A stretch of 54,231 nt of DNA, from assembly GCA_049999765.1 (NCBI GenBank), contig JBNGIQ010009366.1:289467-343697 (forward strand). Reading direction: 5' to 3'. The position numbers and the translations under genes are program-made. The DNA comes from Phaeoceros laevis (taxonomy: Eukaryota > Anthocerotophyta > Anthocerotopsida > Notothyladales). This document shows, in pieces, positions 12,058 through 23,900 of this stretch; the stretch's first letter is position 1; each line of letters opens with the position of its first letter. The notes beneath the pieces were generated by a model. That model made no database searches and was not told the DNA's origin. It saw nothing but the letters and a program-made list of their open reading frames with translations.

Positions 12058-12966
12058 ATGGCGGCCTTGGAGGCTGTGAGTTTAAGTGTCTCGTGCAGTA
12101 GAGGTTGGTCTGCAAGTTCCTGTAGGGGCGGACCTTCTCCGTCTTGCTCAGCTCTGGAGATTGGAAGACGAAGCAAACTGGGAGGAGAGTTTGCAGGGAT
12201 GAGCGTGTCCGGAAGTGGAAAGAGCTCGCTAGCGGGAGGGGGTATGAATGGGGTATGGAAAGGGGTGCAAGCCGTGCCCCTTTCTGGTGGGAATGGTAGG
12301 AGAGGTGTGGTCACTATGGTTATCCCGTTTCAAAGGGGCGATGCAACACAACAGCCACCACCGGATTTGGCTTCTTACCTGTTCAAGAATCGAATTGTGT
12401 TCCTAGGCATGTCGTTGGTGCCTGCTGTGACTGAACTTATCATGGCAGAGTTGTTGTACTTACAGTACGAGGACCCGGAGAAGCCTATATACATGTACAT
12501 AAATTCTACAGGGACCACCAAGGATGGGGAGAAGCTGGGATATGAGACAGAAGCCTTCGCTATCTATGATACAATGAGGTATGTGAAGCCACCCATCTTC
12601 ACTCTATGCGTGGGGAATGCTTGGGGTGAAGCTGCAATGCTTCTGGCGGCTGGGGCTAAAGGCAATCGATCAGCATTGCCCTCTTCCACCATTATGATCA
12701 AGCAGCCTATTGCCCAGTTTCGAGGGCAGGCAACAGATATCGACATAGCTCGGAAGGAAGTTAGAAATGTCAAGACTGAGCTAGTAGCGCTTTATGCAGA
12801 ACATACTAACCATTCGCCGGAAGAGATTGAAGCAGACATTAGAAGGCCCAAGTACTTCAGTCCAGCTGAAGCCGTCGAGTATGGGATCATCGACAAGGTA
12901 CTCAATTCCGAGAAGGGTCAAACTGGAGGAGTTGTGCAAAACCTGAGGAAGGCGCAGCTGATATAG
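12058..12966 (+). CDS. CLPR4: ClpR4, non-catalytic subunit of the plastid Clp protease
   Basis: A single-exon gene of 302 aa. Residues 1-~80 (MAALEAVSLSVSCSRG onward) resemble a chloroplast transit peptide; the rest is a ClpP fold nearly colinear with Arabidopsis ClpR4 as I recall it (PPPDLASYLFKNRIVFLGMS, YINSTGTTKDGEKLGYETEA, RRPKYFSPAEAVEYGIIDKV, C-terminal LRKAQLI). The ClpP catalytic serine position is occupied by Gly190 within GNAWGEA, and the catalytic His by Lys215 in MIKQP, so the subunit should be proteolytically inactive, as ClpR proteins are. It would sit in the ClpP1/R1-R4 ring of the stromal Clp core. The start at 12058 is preferred over in-frame 11764 because it places the transit peptide at the N-terminus. 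Confidence 0.92.
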   Translation: MAALEAVSLSVSCSRGWSASSCRGGPSPSCSALEIGRRSKLGGEFAGMSVSGSGKSSLAGGGMNGVWKGVQAVPLSGGNGRRGVVTMVIPFQRGDATQQPPPDLASYLFKNRIVFLGMSLVPAVTELIMAELLYLQYEDPEKPIYMYINSTGTTKDGEKLGYETEAFAIYDTMRYVKPPIFTLCVGNAWGEAAMLLAAGAKGNRSALPSSTIMIKQPIAQFRGQATDIDIARKEVRNVKTELVALYAEHTNHSPEEIEADIRRPKYFSPAEAVEYGIIDKVLNSEKGQTGGVVQNLRKAQLI

Positions 12967-13771
12967 TTGTATGTCATTATGTCCCAAGGAGCATGTTTGT
13001 GCTGCTGTCCTGCAGGCACGCGTGCAGCACCAATGTTTGTGGCGAAGTCCCTGCAAGCCGCTAATTTTTCGCTTGCTGCTTGCTTGTAAACTGAAATTGT
13101 CATTGTTAGGCTCGTGTAAATCCTGTGTTCAACATACTCCATGCGCTTCGATTGGAGGTTACACAAGCACAATATGAAGCCCGTACTCTGCTGAAGGCAT
13201 TCGCTGAGCTTCATAGTCGATCTTGCCACCATGGTGCCAGTCTCTTGTTGGAGTCATTGTTCTGGCAAACAGCAAAGAACAATGCAAGTGGGAGAAGCAA
13301 CGTGATGGGAGTAACTGTACCCTATGTGCTATCAAGGTGTCCTGTGCAACAGTAAAAGCTGGAAGGCGTATCTTTTGCCGACAGCATATCCTTGCCTCCG
13401 TTTGTCAACTACGTGATGTCCTTGTTGTTCTGAAAAGCAAGTGCTGAACAAGCAACGTTTCTTTGAACATTTTTGCTGTTCTTACAACTCTCCTTGCAAA
13501 ATCTGTTTGGATGTAGCTTTCTTGTCATTGCCTGACCTTCATGTGCTATGACGTTGTGCTTTAGCTGTGCTGCCCTCGTCGAGTCTATGTGAAATAAGTA
13601 TTTGCACCGCTCTGGTTCAAGTGGATTGTAATGAAAGCACGAAGGATCTTCTTTCTGATTGGTTGCTGTAACCAGTGACAAGCTCTAAATGCAATGCTGA
13701 AGGAGCTAGGCTTGCACTAGGCTTATTCAACACTAAGAAGCCGGAAGGAAATCTCCAGCTGATTTGAATGG
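12967..13771. other. Convergent 3' intergenic region
   Basis: About 800 bp between the ends of ClpR4 (+) and KCS (-). Several short ORFs exist, but none has a recognisable domain and none splices into either neighbour. Confidence 0.4.
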
Positions 13772-15476
13772 TTACAATTTCTGGACATGAGGTATGTGCA
13801 CAGGGTAGTTATCGATGATGTCGGCCCAAGGAGACTTCTCAGGACGCTTCACTGAACGCAGGGCTTTCCAGACTGCACTGTTGCACTTGAACCCGGAGCC
13901 GAAGGCGATCTGCCACACGCGGTCTCCTCGCTTGATCCTCTCTTTAGCCTCCATGTAAGCGAGTTCGTACCAGAGGGAGCTGCTTGAGGTGTTGCCAAAC
14001 CGGTAGAGAGTCATCCTGGCAGGTTCCATTTGCTGCGGTGTGAGCTGGAGGTTCTTCTCCAATTCATCCAACACAGCCCTACCTCCCGCGTGGATGCAGA
14101 AATGCTCAAATGCGAGCTTGAAGTCAGGGATGTAGGGCTTGAATTTTCGTTTGAACAACTTGCGTGCAACAACGGAGGCGAGGAAGAGCAGCTGCTCTGA
14201 GACTGGGAGCACCAAGGGCCCGAGGGTGGTGATGTTCGTCTTGAGCGCGTCGCCTGCCACAGCCATGAGGTTCTTGGAGAGCGAGACCCCCACTTTCCTG
14301 TCGTCGTCTTCCTTCTGGAACACACACCCGTAGCATTTGTCATCAGCCCCCTTGTGAGTTCTGACCGTGCAGGACAGCTTGTACTTCGCCCGCCGTCTCT
14401 CAAAGCGCTTGTTGGATAGAAGCACCGCAGCCCCGCCCATGCGGAAGATGCAGTTGGCAACGAGCATGGAGCGCTGTCTCCCTGTGTACCAGTTGAGCGT
14501 AATGTTCTCTGTGCTGACCACAACGGCGTAGGTGGCTCCGTGGACTTGAAGCAGGTCCTTGGCCAGGTCGATGGAAATCAAGCCCGCGCTGCACCCCATG
14601 CCACCGAGGTTGTAGCTCCGAATGTTGCCCCGCATCTTGTAGTGGTTGACGATGATGGAGGACAAGGACGGAGTTGGATTGAAGAGGCTGCTGTTGACCA
14701 CCAGGATGCCCACATCCTTGGGCTTCACCTTGGTCTTCTCGAACAGCTCATCGAGTGCCCCGAACATGACGGTTTTTGCTTCCTTCCGGGCCTCCTGTTT
14801 GGCAAGCAACAGGGTGAGCAACACTCCAAGCAGCAAACTACAACTTTGCAAAGCTGACAGAGCCATCGGCAGCGCAGGCAGAGTGATGATGGATGACCTG
14901 CAATGTGGGGCGAGCCGGGATGCTGACCAAAGCCGGCGGGAAGTAGCTTTCTTCCCCAACTCCCGACCTTTCCAGAATTCTCTTCTGAAACTGCAGGCTG
15001 GAGTCATCCAGAAGACCTGAAGACTGCCCCAAAAATGTGGAATAGAGGACTTTCAAGGAGTCTTCTTCCGGGCCTGTGGGCCTGTAGCATGAGAAATCCA
15101 CTAGGAAGACGGGCCTGGGCCTAGACGTGAGGTATAAGGTCACAGCAAAGACGACAGCTCCTGAGCAAACCCAGAGGCTTACAAAATTGTATTGGACATG
15201 TTGCAACAGGTGGACCAAGCCCTGCTGGCCTAGAGTGCTGAACTCCACTCCTAGGGCCAGGAAGATGAGCGGGATGCACAGCAAGACATACACTGCATGG
15301 CTGATGAGGTGATGGTAACCAAGCTTCACATGCTTCAGATTTACTGACTGCAGAAAGTCGGGAAGGCCTTTCCGCGCTCTCACTGAGATCGTGAAGAAGC
15401 CAGCATAGGCACCAGATCGGCTTCCCCTTTTGGGTAGGATTTCAGCGGATAGCTGTGACTCCTCTTGCTCAGCCAT
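13772..15476 (-). CDS. 3-ketoacyl-CoA synthase (KCS, FAE1-like elongase)
   Basis: Condensing enzyme of very-long-chain fatty-acid elongation in the ER, feeding cuticular wax, suberin and sphingolipids. Two exons (14898-15476, 13772-14794) give 533 aa. The start at 15476 has a strong context (GCCATGGC); the longer frame opens with GTG. Two membrane segments lie at about 60-130. The FAE1/CUT1-type domain carries catalytic Cys261 (GGMGCSAG), His428 ([19 protein letters not shown]) and Asn461 ([14 protein letters not shown]). The usually conserved [10 protein letters not shown] reads [10 protein letters not shown], a Cys-to-Ser change outside the triad. The single intron (14795-14897) could be read through for a few codons; splicing restores family continuity (ARPTLQ/EARKEA). 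Which KCS subfamily it belongs to cannot be said. Confidence 0.92.
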
Positions 15477-16927
15477 GGCCGCACGACAAGAAACTGTTCG
15501 CACAGCTTCCAGGCGCGCACTCACCAAGTACACGTCTTTAGTCTCGGACACAGCACCGGTCGGGTCTTGGACTGGAGTGGTGTGGACTCTGGCCAGAGAA
15601 GAAAGGTGTCAAGGAGAGAGAGGCTAGAGAGTGAGCATCCCTCTCACCTTGCTAGTATCTTCCATGTCAGTCCTGTGACGACTGCTGCAGGGGTTCTGGC
15701 AGCATGAGGTACAGAAACGCGGCAGCCATGAACAAGTTCAGCGCCAAGAGCCACATGGATACGAGTTGTCACAGGCCACGCACCTTCTGCATCCGTAAGA
15801 CTGCCTGCCCTGCTTGTTACTGGCTTCACTGCAGTAATGCAACTCTCACGATACCGTACTCGGCACCAACGTTTGTTTGCGGATTGTGCAGGATGGATTG
15901 AGGCTGTTGATGTCAAGGAGGTGCCAGGCACATGCTCAGGCGGGTTTCATTTGCTTGTACACAGGCCCCGCGGGCATGCCTGAACTGCTGCGGCTGCAGG
16001 CTATCATTAAGAGGTACTAGTAAGCTGGACGAACAGCCCTGCAGTGTGCATCGCGGGTTGGTACAGGCGCTTCTGACCCGTGTTTGAACACCCAGGAGCC
16101 AGGACACGAGACGTTCTAGTGTTAGTCTATCAGGAGCACAAGAACGAGCTAGTGGCGTTAACACTTGAGACTGGACAGGAATGTTGCAGGTGCTTGCTTG
16201 AGGTCGACTGTTCAGGGTTGCCACCTATGCCTGTGCAGAAACCTACGGAGATGTAAGCCCCCGGCTGCATTTCTTCTGAAACTTGGGTTACTTGGGCCTA
16301 GCTCGACTATTGTCTGTGCTCGGAAACGTGGATCGACCTAAGGTGGTGGATTTGAGATGGACTCTCAACAGCGCCATGTGCCTGCGTACCCTGAACTCCA
16401 CATTCTCCTTTCGCTGACTCTAAGGGCTTGCAGCAGGGAGTGCACAGCGGCTTAATTATACTTGTGGCATAACAAAATCTGTTGGCGTCCTAAAATACAG
16501 GTTTAGTCGCGGAAGTTTGTCCTTCCCGCCACGCCTCAAATGAAAATCCTTCGCGAAAATGAGGTCCCGACCTCTACGCCCTACTCTTTAACTTGCGCCA
16601 AAATGTCAGGCAATTCTTAACTAATCCTAACGGCCCCAGCTGGCGCTGTTAAGGTTCACAAAATGCCGACACCGACATACACAATTTGGGTTCCATAGAC
16701 CGACCCGACCGGTTGTGACAGAAAAATCACGACACACAAAATTGATGCCACAGCGTGCAAAGTATACCAGCCTAAACAATTCTTGTGAGCAGCCCTTGAT
16801 GAGCAAGAATGACCGCGAAACGGTGAACAAAACACGGTAGCCCACACTAAGTACACACCAGGCAGGACCTAGCCCTCCCAAACAGACCACACACAAGTCT
16901 CTTGTAAACGAAGCCTAGGTGAATTGG
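15477..16927. other. Intergenic region, KCS 5' to TBL2 3'
   Basis: About 1.45 kb with the KCS promoter and 5' UTR at its left and the TBL2 3' UTR at its right. No gene, RNA or repeat could be supported. Confidence 0.4.
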
Positions 16928-19333
16928 TCAGTGGAACATCGGAGGATACCACAGCTTCACTTTTTTGTCGGTGCTGGCAGTAGCCAAAACTATTAACCGG
17001 CCACGGTCTGGAGGACGAGCGAAAAGCTTATCAGAGGCAAAACCTTATCTGGCTTCGGTACAAAAGTAAGAAAAAGTAGCGAGTAGGGAGGACAATACCC
17101 GTAGGAACAGGCTGAGGAGACCACGCTAACGAAGTTATGTTACCTGCAGCACCAAGACCTTGTCAGCATCGAAGTTTAACCACATAGAACCAACCTCTAT
17201 GGAATTGTGACATGGATCGATCATAACCAAAATTTTACCATCGTGAGCACCATAGGCAGTATCTAAGACTCCGCCCGTTTCTGTGCTTAACCATTGCAGG
17301 GTTGAACCTTTGGTGACAGCAAGCATTTTGTTGTCTGGGGACACCGCAAGGAGCTCGTACTGCACTGGAATGTTTTTTTCATCCAGAAGGGGAATTGTAA
17401 ACACCTTCAAGCACTTCGGATCCTCCTGCATGTTGTACCGCACTGCAAGAATCGTCACCGGGTGGAAGTTAAAGCCACAAGAGAAATCCTGAACAAGCTA
17501 GTTCCTGCAGCCCAGCCGCACTACCACACGTCTGCTGAAAGCCTAGGTTGCAGGCCTTTTACCATTGATATACCAAATTCTGATTGAACCATCTTTTGAA
17601 GCTGTGATAATCCTTTCAGAGTCCCAAGTGAAGCATAGCCATGTAACAGCACTCTGAATGGACCAAAGTGGCAGTACCATGATTACGCGGCACTCTGAAC
17701 AGGAGTTTAACCAGCAGTGGGAAATCATGTACTCAAGAACAGAACTACTACAATGAAGTAGGTATCTACTTGAGATCACCTTGTGTCCCTTGAGTTGCAT
17801 CACCTTTAGAATCTCACGCACTTGCCCATCTTTTCCATACACAAGCTCCCAAACCTGTCCTCATTCCAAGTAAGGTAACTGGTTTGCAAGCAGCACATTC
17901 ACAGGCCTTGCTGTCAACTACGATCAGTACATGGACTAGTGCTTTGTAAACATGAGTAACACTGTTCCCACCTTGACATCCGCAGTAAATGCTGCTGCAG
18001 ACAAGAATCGGCCATCTGGAGATAACGCTGCCATTGTGTTTTTTAGCTGATTCGTGTCTACAGTACCAACACACTTCCCACTTCCTGCCAACCAAAGCTT
18101 GATGTCTGTGCCTGAAACAGTGATTACATGTCACCACTTGTAATCACAGGGTCCTCCAATTACAAAGCAGCTTACGTTATACATACCCTCAGAACAAGAT
18201 GCCACTATCACACTGCCATCGCCAGTCCCATAGCTTGCTGTGGCATTGACCAGTGTGAGGATGTTCTGCCTGTCATGAACTCGCTGCTTGTCCCACTTAA
18301 TTTCGGGTAGCGGAAGTTTACCCTGTTCTCTGGCCAGAGCTGCTGCCTTTCCTTCACCAGTACCATACATACATAGCCCAGCCCCAGAAATATTCTGACA
18401 AGCTACCACAAGCTGTGACGAACCCTCTCCAAAGACCACATGAGTCGGTACACTACCACTAGGAGTGTTGAGACGGAGAAATCTGTATGTATAAACACCC
18501 GTGCGGTGAGCGATAGCATAACCACAGCAGGCACAAGTGTCTTAAGACGCTGAGGATAAATGGGTGGCCTCCGTTAGCAAGCATCATACTTTGCAGTCAT
18601 ACACCTCGGCGACAAACCATGTGAACTGAGATAGTGGCATTTACTTGAAGCTCTTGCTCGAAGCATCTTCAAGCTTGAAAATTCTTACGACTCCGTCTCC
18701 GCATGCTGTAAAACCCCCACGCCGCACAGAACTTTAAGAGCTTAGTCAATGCCTCTGGTAATCCCACGTTAAAGTAAATCCCACCTGAGAACGTCCATGG
18801 TGAGCAGTCTACCCCACAACAAGTTTCACACATACCAGTGGCCAATCCCCGTCCGTTTGACGTGAAGGACAATCCCGTGACAGCATCGGAGTGACCCTTC
18901 AGAGTGTTGAGATCCAACTGATGGTGCTTGGAGGGATGACTCTGGGGAGGAGCACAAATATAAATGCTCATCATGCTACACTTCGTGAAGAACGCACCCC
19001 AAATGGCCTAGAGAAACTCCTTCTATGTTTCCGGGCGACAAGATTGTAACATATATGATTCCCACCCCCAAAATGTTGGTACGCAAGGCTACAGACATCG
19101 CAAAGCTGGCCAACCTTCTCTGCGGCAATTGGTCTCTGCTTGGCAGTCGCCGGCTTCTTGACAGGCGGGGCCGCAGGGTCATGATCAGCGTCTGTGAGGA
19201 GAGCGGTGGCACGCTGCTGGTGTCGGTGCTGGCGCCACAGGTTGAAGGCGAGGACCACGGCCAAGGCCCCAAATAAGGAGAAGAACATTCCAACCAAGGT
19301 ATTCCACGCCACCTCCTCTGCTACCTGCGCCAT
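16928..19333 (-). CDS. TBL2-like WD40 repeat membrane protein
   Basis: Ten exons on the minus strand (19115-19333, 18836-18941, 18645-18705, 18187-18482, 17972-18111, 17780-17854, 17563-17653, 17239-17442, 17099-17143, 16928-16989) give 432 aa with all phases closing. After MAQVAEEVAWNT comes one membrane anchor (TLVGMFFSLFGALAVVLAFN), a basic linker, then WD40 repeats: LNTLKGHSDAVTGL, GDGVVRIFKLED, VDTNQLKNTMAALSPDG, LKGHKSAVTWLCF, ASKDGSIRIWYIN, and the last blade LATASTDKKVKLW. The layout matches transducin-beta-like 2 proteins, ER-membrane-anchored in animals and poorly characterised in plants. The start at 19333 is used because the longer frame opens with GTG. The C-terminus ends a few residues after the last blade, as in family members. 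Confidence 0.88.
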
Positions 19334-20728
19334 GTAAAAATGTTGGTGATGAGGCTCGTCGTGCAGCACAAAAGCGCCACGCACAGATGATCTGAAGCTC
19401 TTCGTGAATACAGAGCTCCACACAGAGATTCAGAAGACCCGATCACTCAGATCAGCAGATGTTCAAATGAACCGCTGGTCGGTCGCGATTTAAAGCCATA
19501 TACGGCGAACGTGCGGCGATAGCTTTCAAACCATGCACTATGATATTCCCCCTTGAATCCTATGGTGTGTGGACGTTTTTACGAGTTTGCAGTATCTTCA
19601 ACCACAAGTGGTTCGTTTGCAAGAACGACGGAGTACTAGAGAGTACCACCCTGAGTTTGCTCGTTGGTTCAGCTCCAGAATTAGGCAGGAGTCACGGAAC
19701 TGAGCCTGGAACTAGGTTGGAGGGAAATCAGCTCCTCGATTCAGCTTGACCAGCTCCCCATCTTCGGAAAGACGTAGAGGTAAAGTTTCGCAGGTCCTGG
19801 TGCATCCAACTCACTGCACTACCACTCAACTTCGGGGACAGTAACCAAGTGCAGGGATTCAATGTGTTCTTCACTTCCGCTGCAGCTGAGGGCAGGTACA
19901 GTGCCCAGAAGGAAGAAGAAAGGAGCAACCGTCAGTTGCTCCCAATAGCCACTGGTGTCTGCAAGATCCAGCGAGATATTTTGGAAAATGATTCGGGACC
20001 TCAGTTAGAGAGAGTCCTGTCCATCTTTTAAACGGAGCAGCAAATTTGAGGGTAGGCGCCGTGAGAGGGAGGTGGGGGGTCCTGTAAGCATATCTGCTCA
20101 GTCAGTTTCTTCAGAACATCCTGACACAAACGTAGCCTGCACCCCAAGAATTGTCACATAGCACAGTTTATAGCTTAACTTTTTAATAAGAAGCCGCTGC
20201 GCTTTCCACTTCCGTCATGACTGGAGACACACTCAAAATTTTAGCTCGACCGCACATGTTCCTGTTTGGCGCACTCCAGAGGTAGAAGACACCGCGATCT
20301 GCACCCAGCATTCAGAACGTTACATCCGTTCTTAGGCAATGGACCTGAGCACAACATACACTGACACCTGCAAGCATGAGAAAATCATACCCTTTTGACG
20401 TCCCACGAGCTTGGTTTAAGACAAGCCAGATTAAACAGCATGTCACCCTCCTTTTATGTACTTCCAGTGGTTACCTTCGTCAATTTGTTGCACTATACAG
20501 CAAAGATGTATGCTTCGTTTTACTAGCTGTGCAACTGGTCAAACAAAGAAACGGCAATTACAGCAGTTTTCAACGCAGATAATCCTGAGATGGGGGAACA
20601 AGCAACAGGCCACATCATAAACGATACCTCAAGTAAACTGTTGGGCAATGCCGATCAGAACAGGCCAGTCCTTCAAATGCTGATCTGGTTGAAGCCGGAT
20701 TGCACGGAGAAGAGCACCTAGCATAAAT
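19334..20728. other. Intergenic region, TBL2 5' to PPR1 3'
   Basis: About 1.4 kb with no supported gene. The right end is where the homology to PPR genes (decayed DYW) begins. Short ORFs at 19540-19749 and 19849-20031 look random. Confidence 0.35.
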
Positions 20729-20982
20729 GCAGTAGTGCTCACATGAACATGTTCCCTCCTCGTAGACATGGAAGCCACTTACATCCGGCAGATAGTAGTT
20801 CAATTTTATACATTCGACATGTAAGCCGTTGCCGAGTGGCAATCCTCAGACACCCGCAGATTCAATCAATTCATATGGTTGTCCCCTCCGCAGCCTTATT
20901 CAGCGCAAATGCGATAGCCAATTTCTCGCTGTGACCACAAAACTCAGCTTGCTTCTTATCATCAGATATTTCCAGGTGAGGC
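20729..20982 (-). pseudogene. Decayed DYW deaminase domain downstream of PPR1
   Basis: Read on the minus strand after the PPR1 stop, fragments of a DYW domain appear in shifting frames: HSEKLAIAFALNKAAEGTT, then NLRVSEDCHSATAYM in another frame, then SGFHVYEEGTCSCEHY near 20735. The catalytic HSE is still readable, but frameshifts, a stop after EGTTI, and loss of the terminal DYW (now EHYC) mean the domain cannot be translated as a unit. It shows that PPR1 once was a full PPR-DYW gene. Confidence 0.8.
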
Positions 20983-23900
20983 CTATGTTCTTCCTTTTTC
21001 TATTTGGGGACAAAGCTGTTCCAGCCTTGAATAAATACCTTCACTTCCAGGATGCGTCTTGTCCCCAACACCAAACGTATGCACCACTCCACTCATGTCT
21101 GTCCACCAGCTCTGGCCAGGCTTCTTCCATGCTCCCAATTTTTTTCTCTTTGCCTCCATCTCCTTTGCGGCGTCCCACATGTTAGCGCTTGCATATATGT
21201 TGGACATCAACACATAAGATGCAGCATTTTTTTCATCCACCCTAACTGCACCATTGAAAGCCTGTTGCCCGATCTCGACATTCTTCCACTTCCGACAAGC
21301 AGCCAACAGACTCTGCCACACTACTTCATTAGGTCCGAGAGGCATGGCCTTGGCCATCTGTAGCGCCTCATTCAGATGACCTGCACGCCCCAGAAGATCC
21401 ACCATGCATATGAAGTGCTCCACGGTTGGGCTGATGCCATAATCTGTCCTCATTGCCTCAAAGTAGTTTCGTCCTTTCTCCACTAGACCCGAATGATTGC
21501 ACCCAGTCAGCACACTAAGAAAGGTGATGCCATCAGGCTGCATGCCTTCCAGTGACATCCTCTCAAGCAAGTTAAACACGACCTCACTCTCTCCTTGGCG
21601 GGCATATCCACCTATCAGTGCACCCCAAGCCTCTACGCTTCTTTCAGGCAGTGAATCAAACATCCGCTGTGAATCTAACATGCTCCCAGACTTCGCATAC
21701 ATATTCACCAGTGCTGCTCCGACAAGCACATCACCTTGCATTCCTCGTTCCTCAATCTCTGCGTGCAGCTGTTTTCCCAGAGGGAGAGCAGCAAGAACCG
21801 CAGATGCCTGCAGCAGGGATGCATATGTAGCAGAATTGGGAGGAATCAGGCCTTCGTGTCGCATAATGCTGTAAAGACCAAGAGCTTCTTCACCCATCCC
21901 CTGCTGGGCATACCCAGCTATCATTGCATTCCATGTTACAATATTCCTCTCTGGTAGTCCGTCAAACAATCGGCGAGCATCCTCCAAGCTACCACATCTT
22001 GCATACATGTTAACCAAGCTGCCCCCTAGGGCCACATCCGCTTGCAGTCCTTGTCCTTTGATCTGTGCATGCAGCTGCTTTCCTTCATGAAGACATTCTA
22101 CACCTACACACGCACATGCCTGCAGCAAGCACACATATGTAACAGAATCGGGAGGAATGAACCCTTCCTGTTGCATACTGCTGTATAGGCTTAAGGCTTC
22201 GTGACCCATCCCCTGTTGTGCATAGCCGGTGATTATTGTGTTCCATGTTACTACATTCCTTTCTGGAAGTCTGTCAAACACACTGCGAGCATCCTGTAAG
22301 CTACCACATTTTGCATACATATTAACCAAGCTGGCCCCAAGAACAACGTCATTTTGCAGTCGTCGTTCTTTAATCTCAGCATGCAGCTGCTTTCCCACAT
22401 CAAGAGACCCTACACCTACACTAGCACATGCCTGCAGCAGGCACACATATGTCATAGAATCAGGAGATATAAGGCTTCCCTGTTGCATGATGCTGTAAAG
22501 ACTAAGTGCTTCGTTACCCAACCCATGCTGCACATAACCTCCAAGCATCGCGGTCCATGCTTCAACATTCCTCTCAGGAAGTTTGTCGAAAACGGTGCGA
22601 GCATCCTCTAAACTACCGCACTTTGCATACATGTTAACCAAGCTGCTGCCAAGAACGGCATCCTCTTGCAGTCCTCGTTCTTTAATCTGTCTATGCAGCT
22701 GCTTTCCGTCATCAAGAGCTCCAACACCAACACTGGCACATGCCTGCAGGAGGCATACATATGTAACAGAATTGGGAAGACTGAGGCCATCGTGTTGCAT
22801 ACTGTTGTAAAGACAAAGGGCTTCCTGACCCATCCCCTGTTGCGCATAACCTGCAATCATCCCGGTCCATGCAACAACATCCCTCTCCCTAAGTTTGTCA
22901 AATACACCGCGAGCATCCTTTAAACTACCGCACTTTACATACATGTTAACCAAGCTGCCCCCTATAACCAGATCGTCTTGCAGTGCTCGTTCCTTGATCT
23001 GTGCATGCAGCTGCTTTCCCTCATAAAGAGCTCCGACACCTACACTGGCACATGCCTGCAGCAGGCATACATAAGTAACAGAATTGGGACAAGTGAGGCC
23101 TTCCTGTTGCATCCTGCTATAAAGACTAAGGGCTGCCTCACCCATCTCCTGCTGGGCATAAGCCGCAATTAATGCATTCCATGTTACAATACTCCTCTCT
23201 GGAAGTCTGTCAAACAACCGGCAAGCCTCCTCTAAGCTACCACATTTCGCATACATGGTGACCAAGCTGCTGGCTAGGGCCACTTCGTCTTCTAGTCCTC
23301 GTTCTTTGATCTGTGCATGCAGATGCCTTCCCTGATGAAGAGCTCCTACACCTACACTGGCACATGCCTGGAGGAGGCATACATATGTAGCAAAATCAGG
23401 AGTGAAGCCCTCCTGCTGCATTCTGCTGGAAAGAACGAGGGCTTCCTGGCCCAGCTCGTGCTGCACATAACCTGCAATCATCGCATTCCATGTTACAACA
23501 TTCCTCTCTGGAAGTATGTCAAACAATTGGCGGGCAGCCTTCAAGCTACCACATTTCGCATACATGTTCACCAAGCTGCCCCCTATAGCCACTTCCTCTT
23601 GCAGTCCTCGAACTTTGATCTGTGCATGCAGCTGCTTTCCCTCATCCAAAGCTGATACACCTACACCGGCACATGCCTGTAGCAGACATATGAACAGAAC
23701 ATCATCAGGAGGTGTGAGGTTGTCCTGTTGCATACTTTTGTAAAGGCTAAGGGCTTCTTGCCCCATCCCGTGCTGGGCATAACCTGCAAGCATTGCAGTC
23801 CATGCTACAACATTCTTCCCTGGAAGTTTGTCAAACACTTCACGAGCTTCTGCTAAGCTACCACACTTTGCATACATGTTAACCAAGCTGCCGCCAAGAA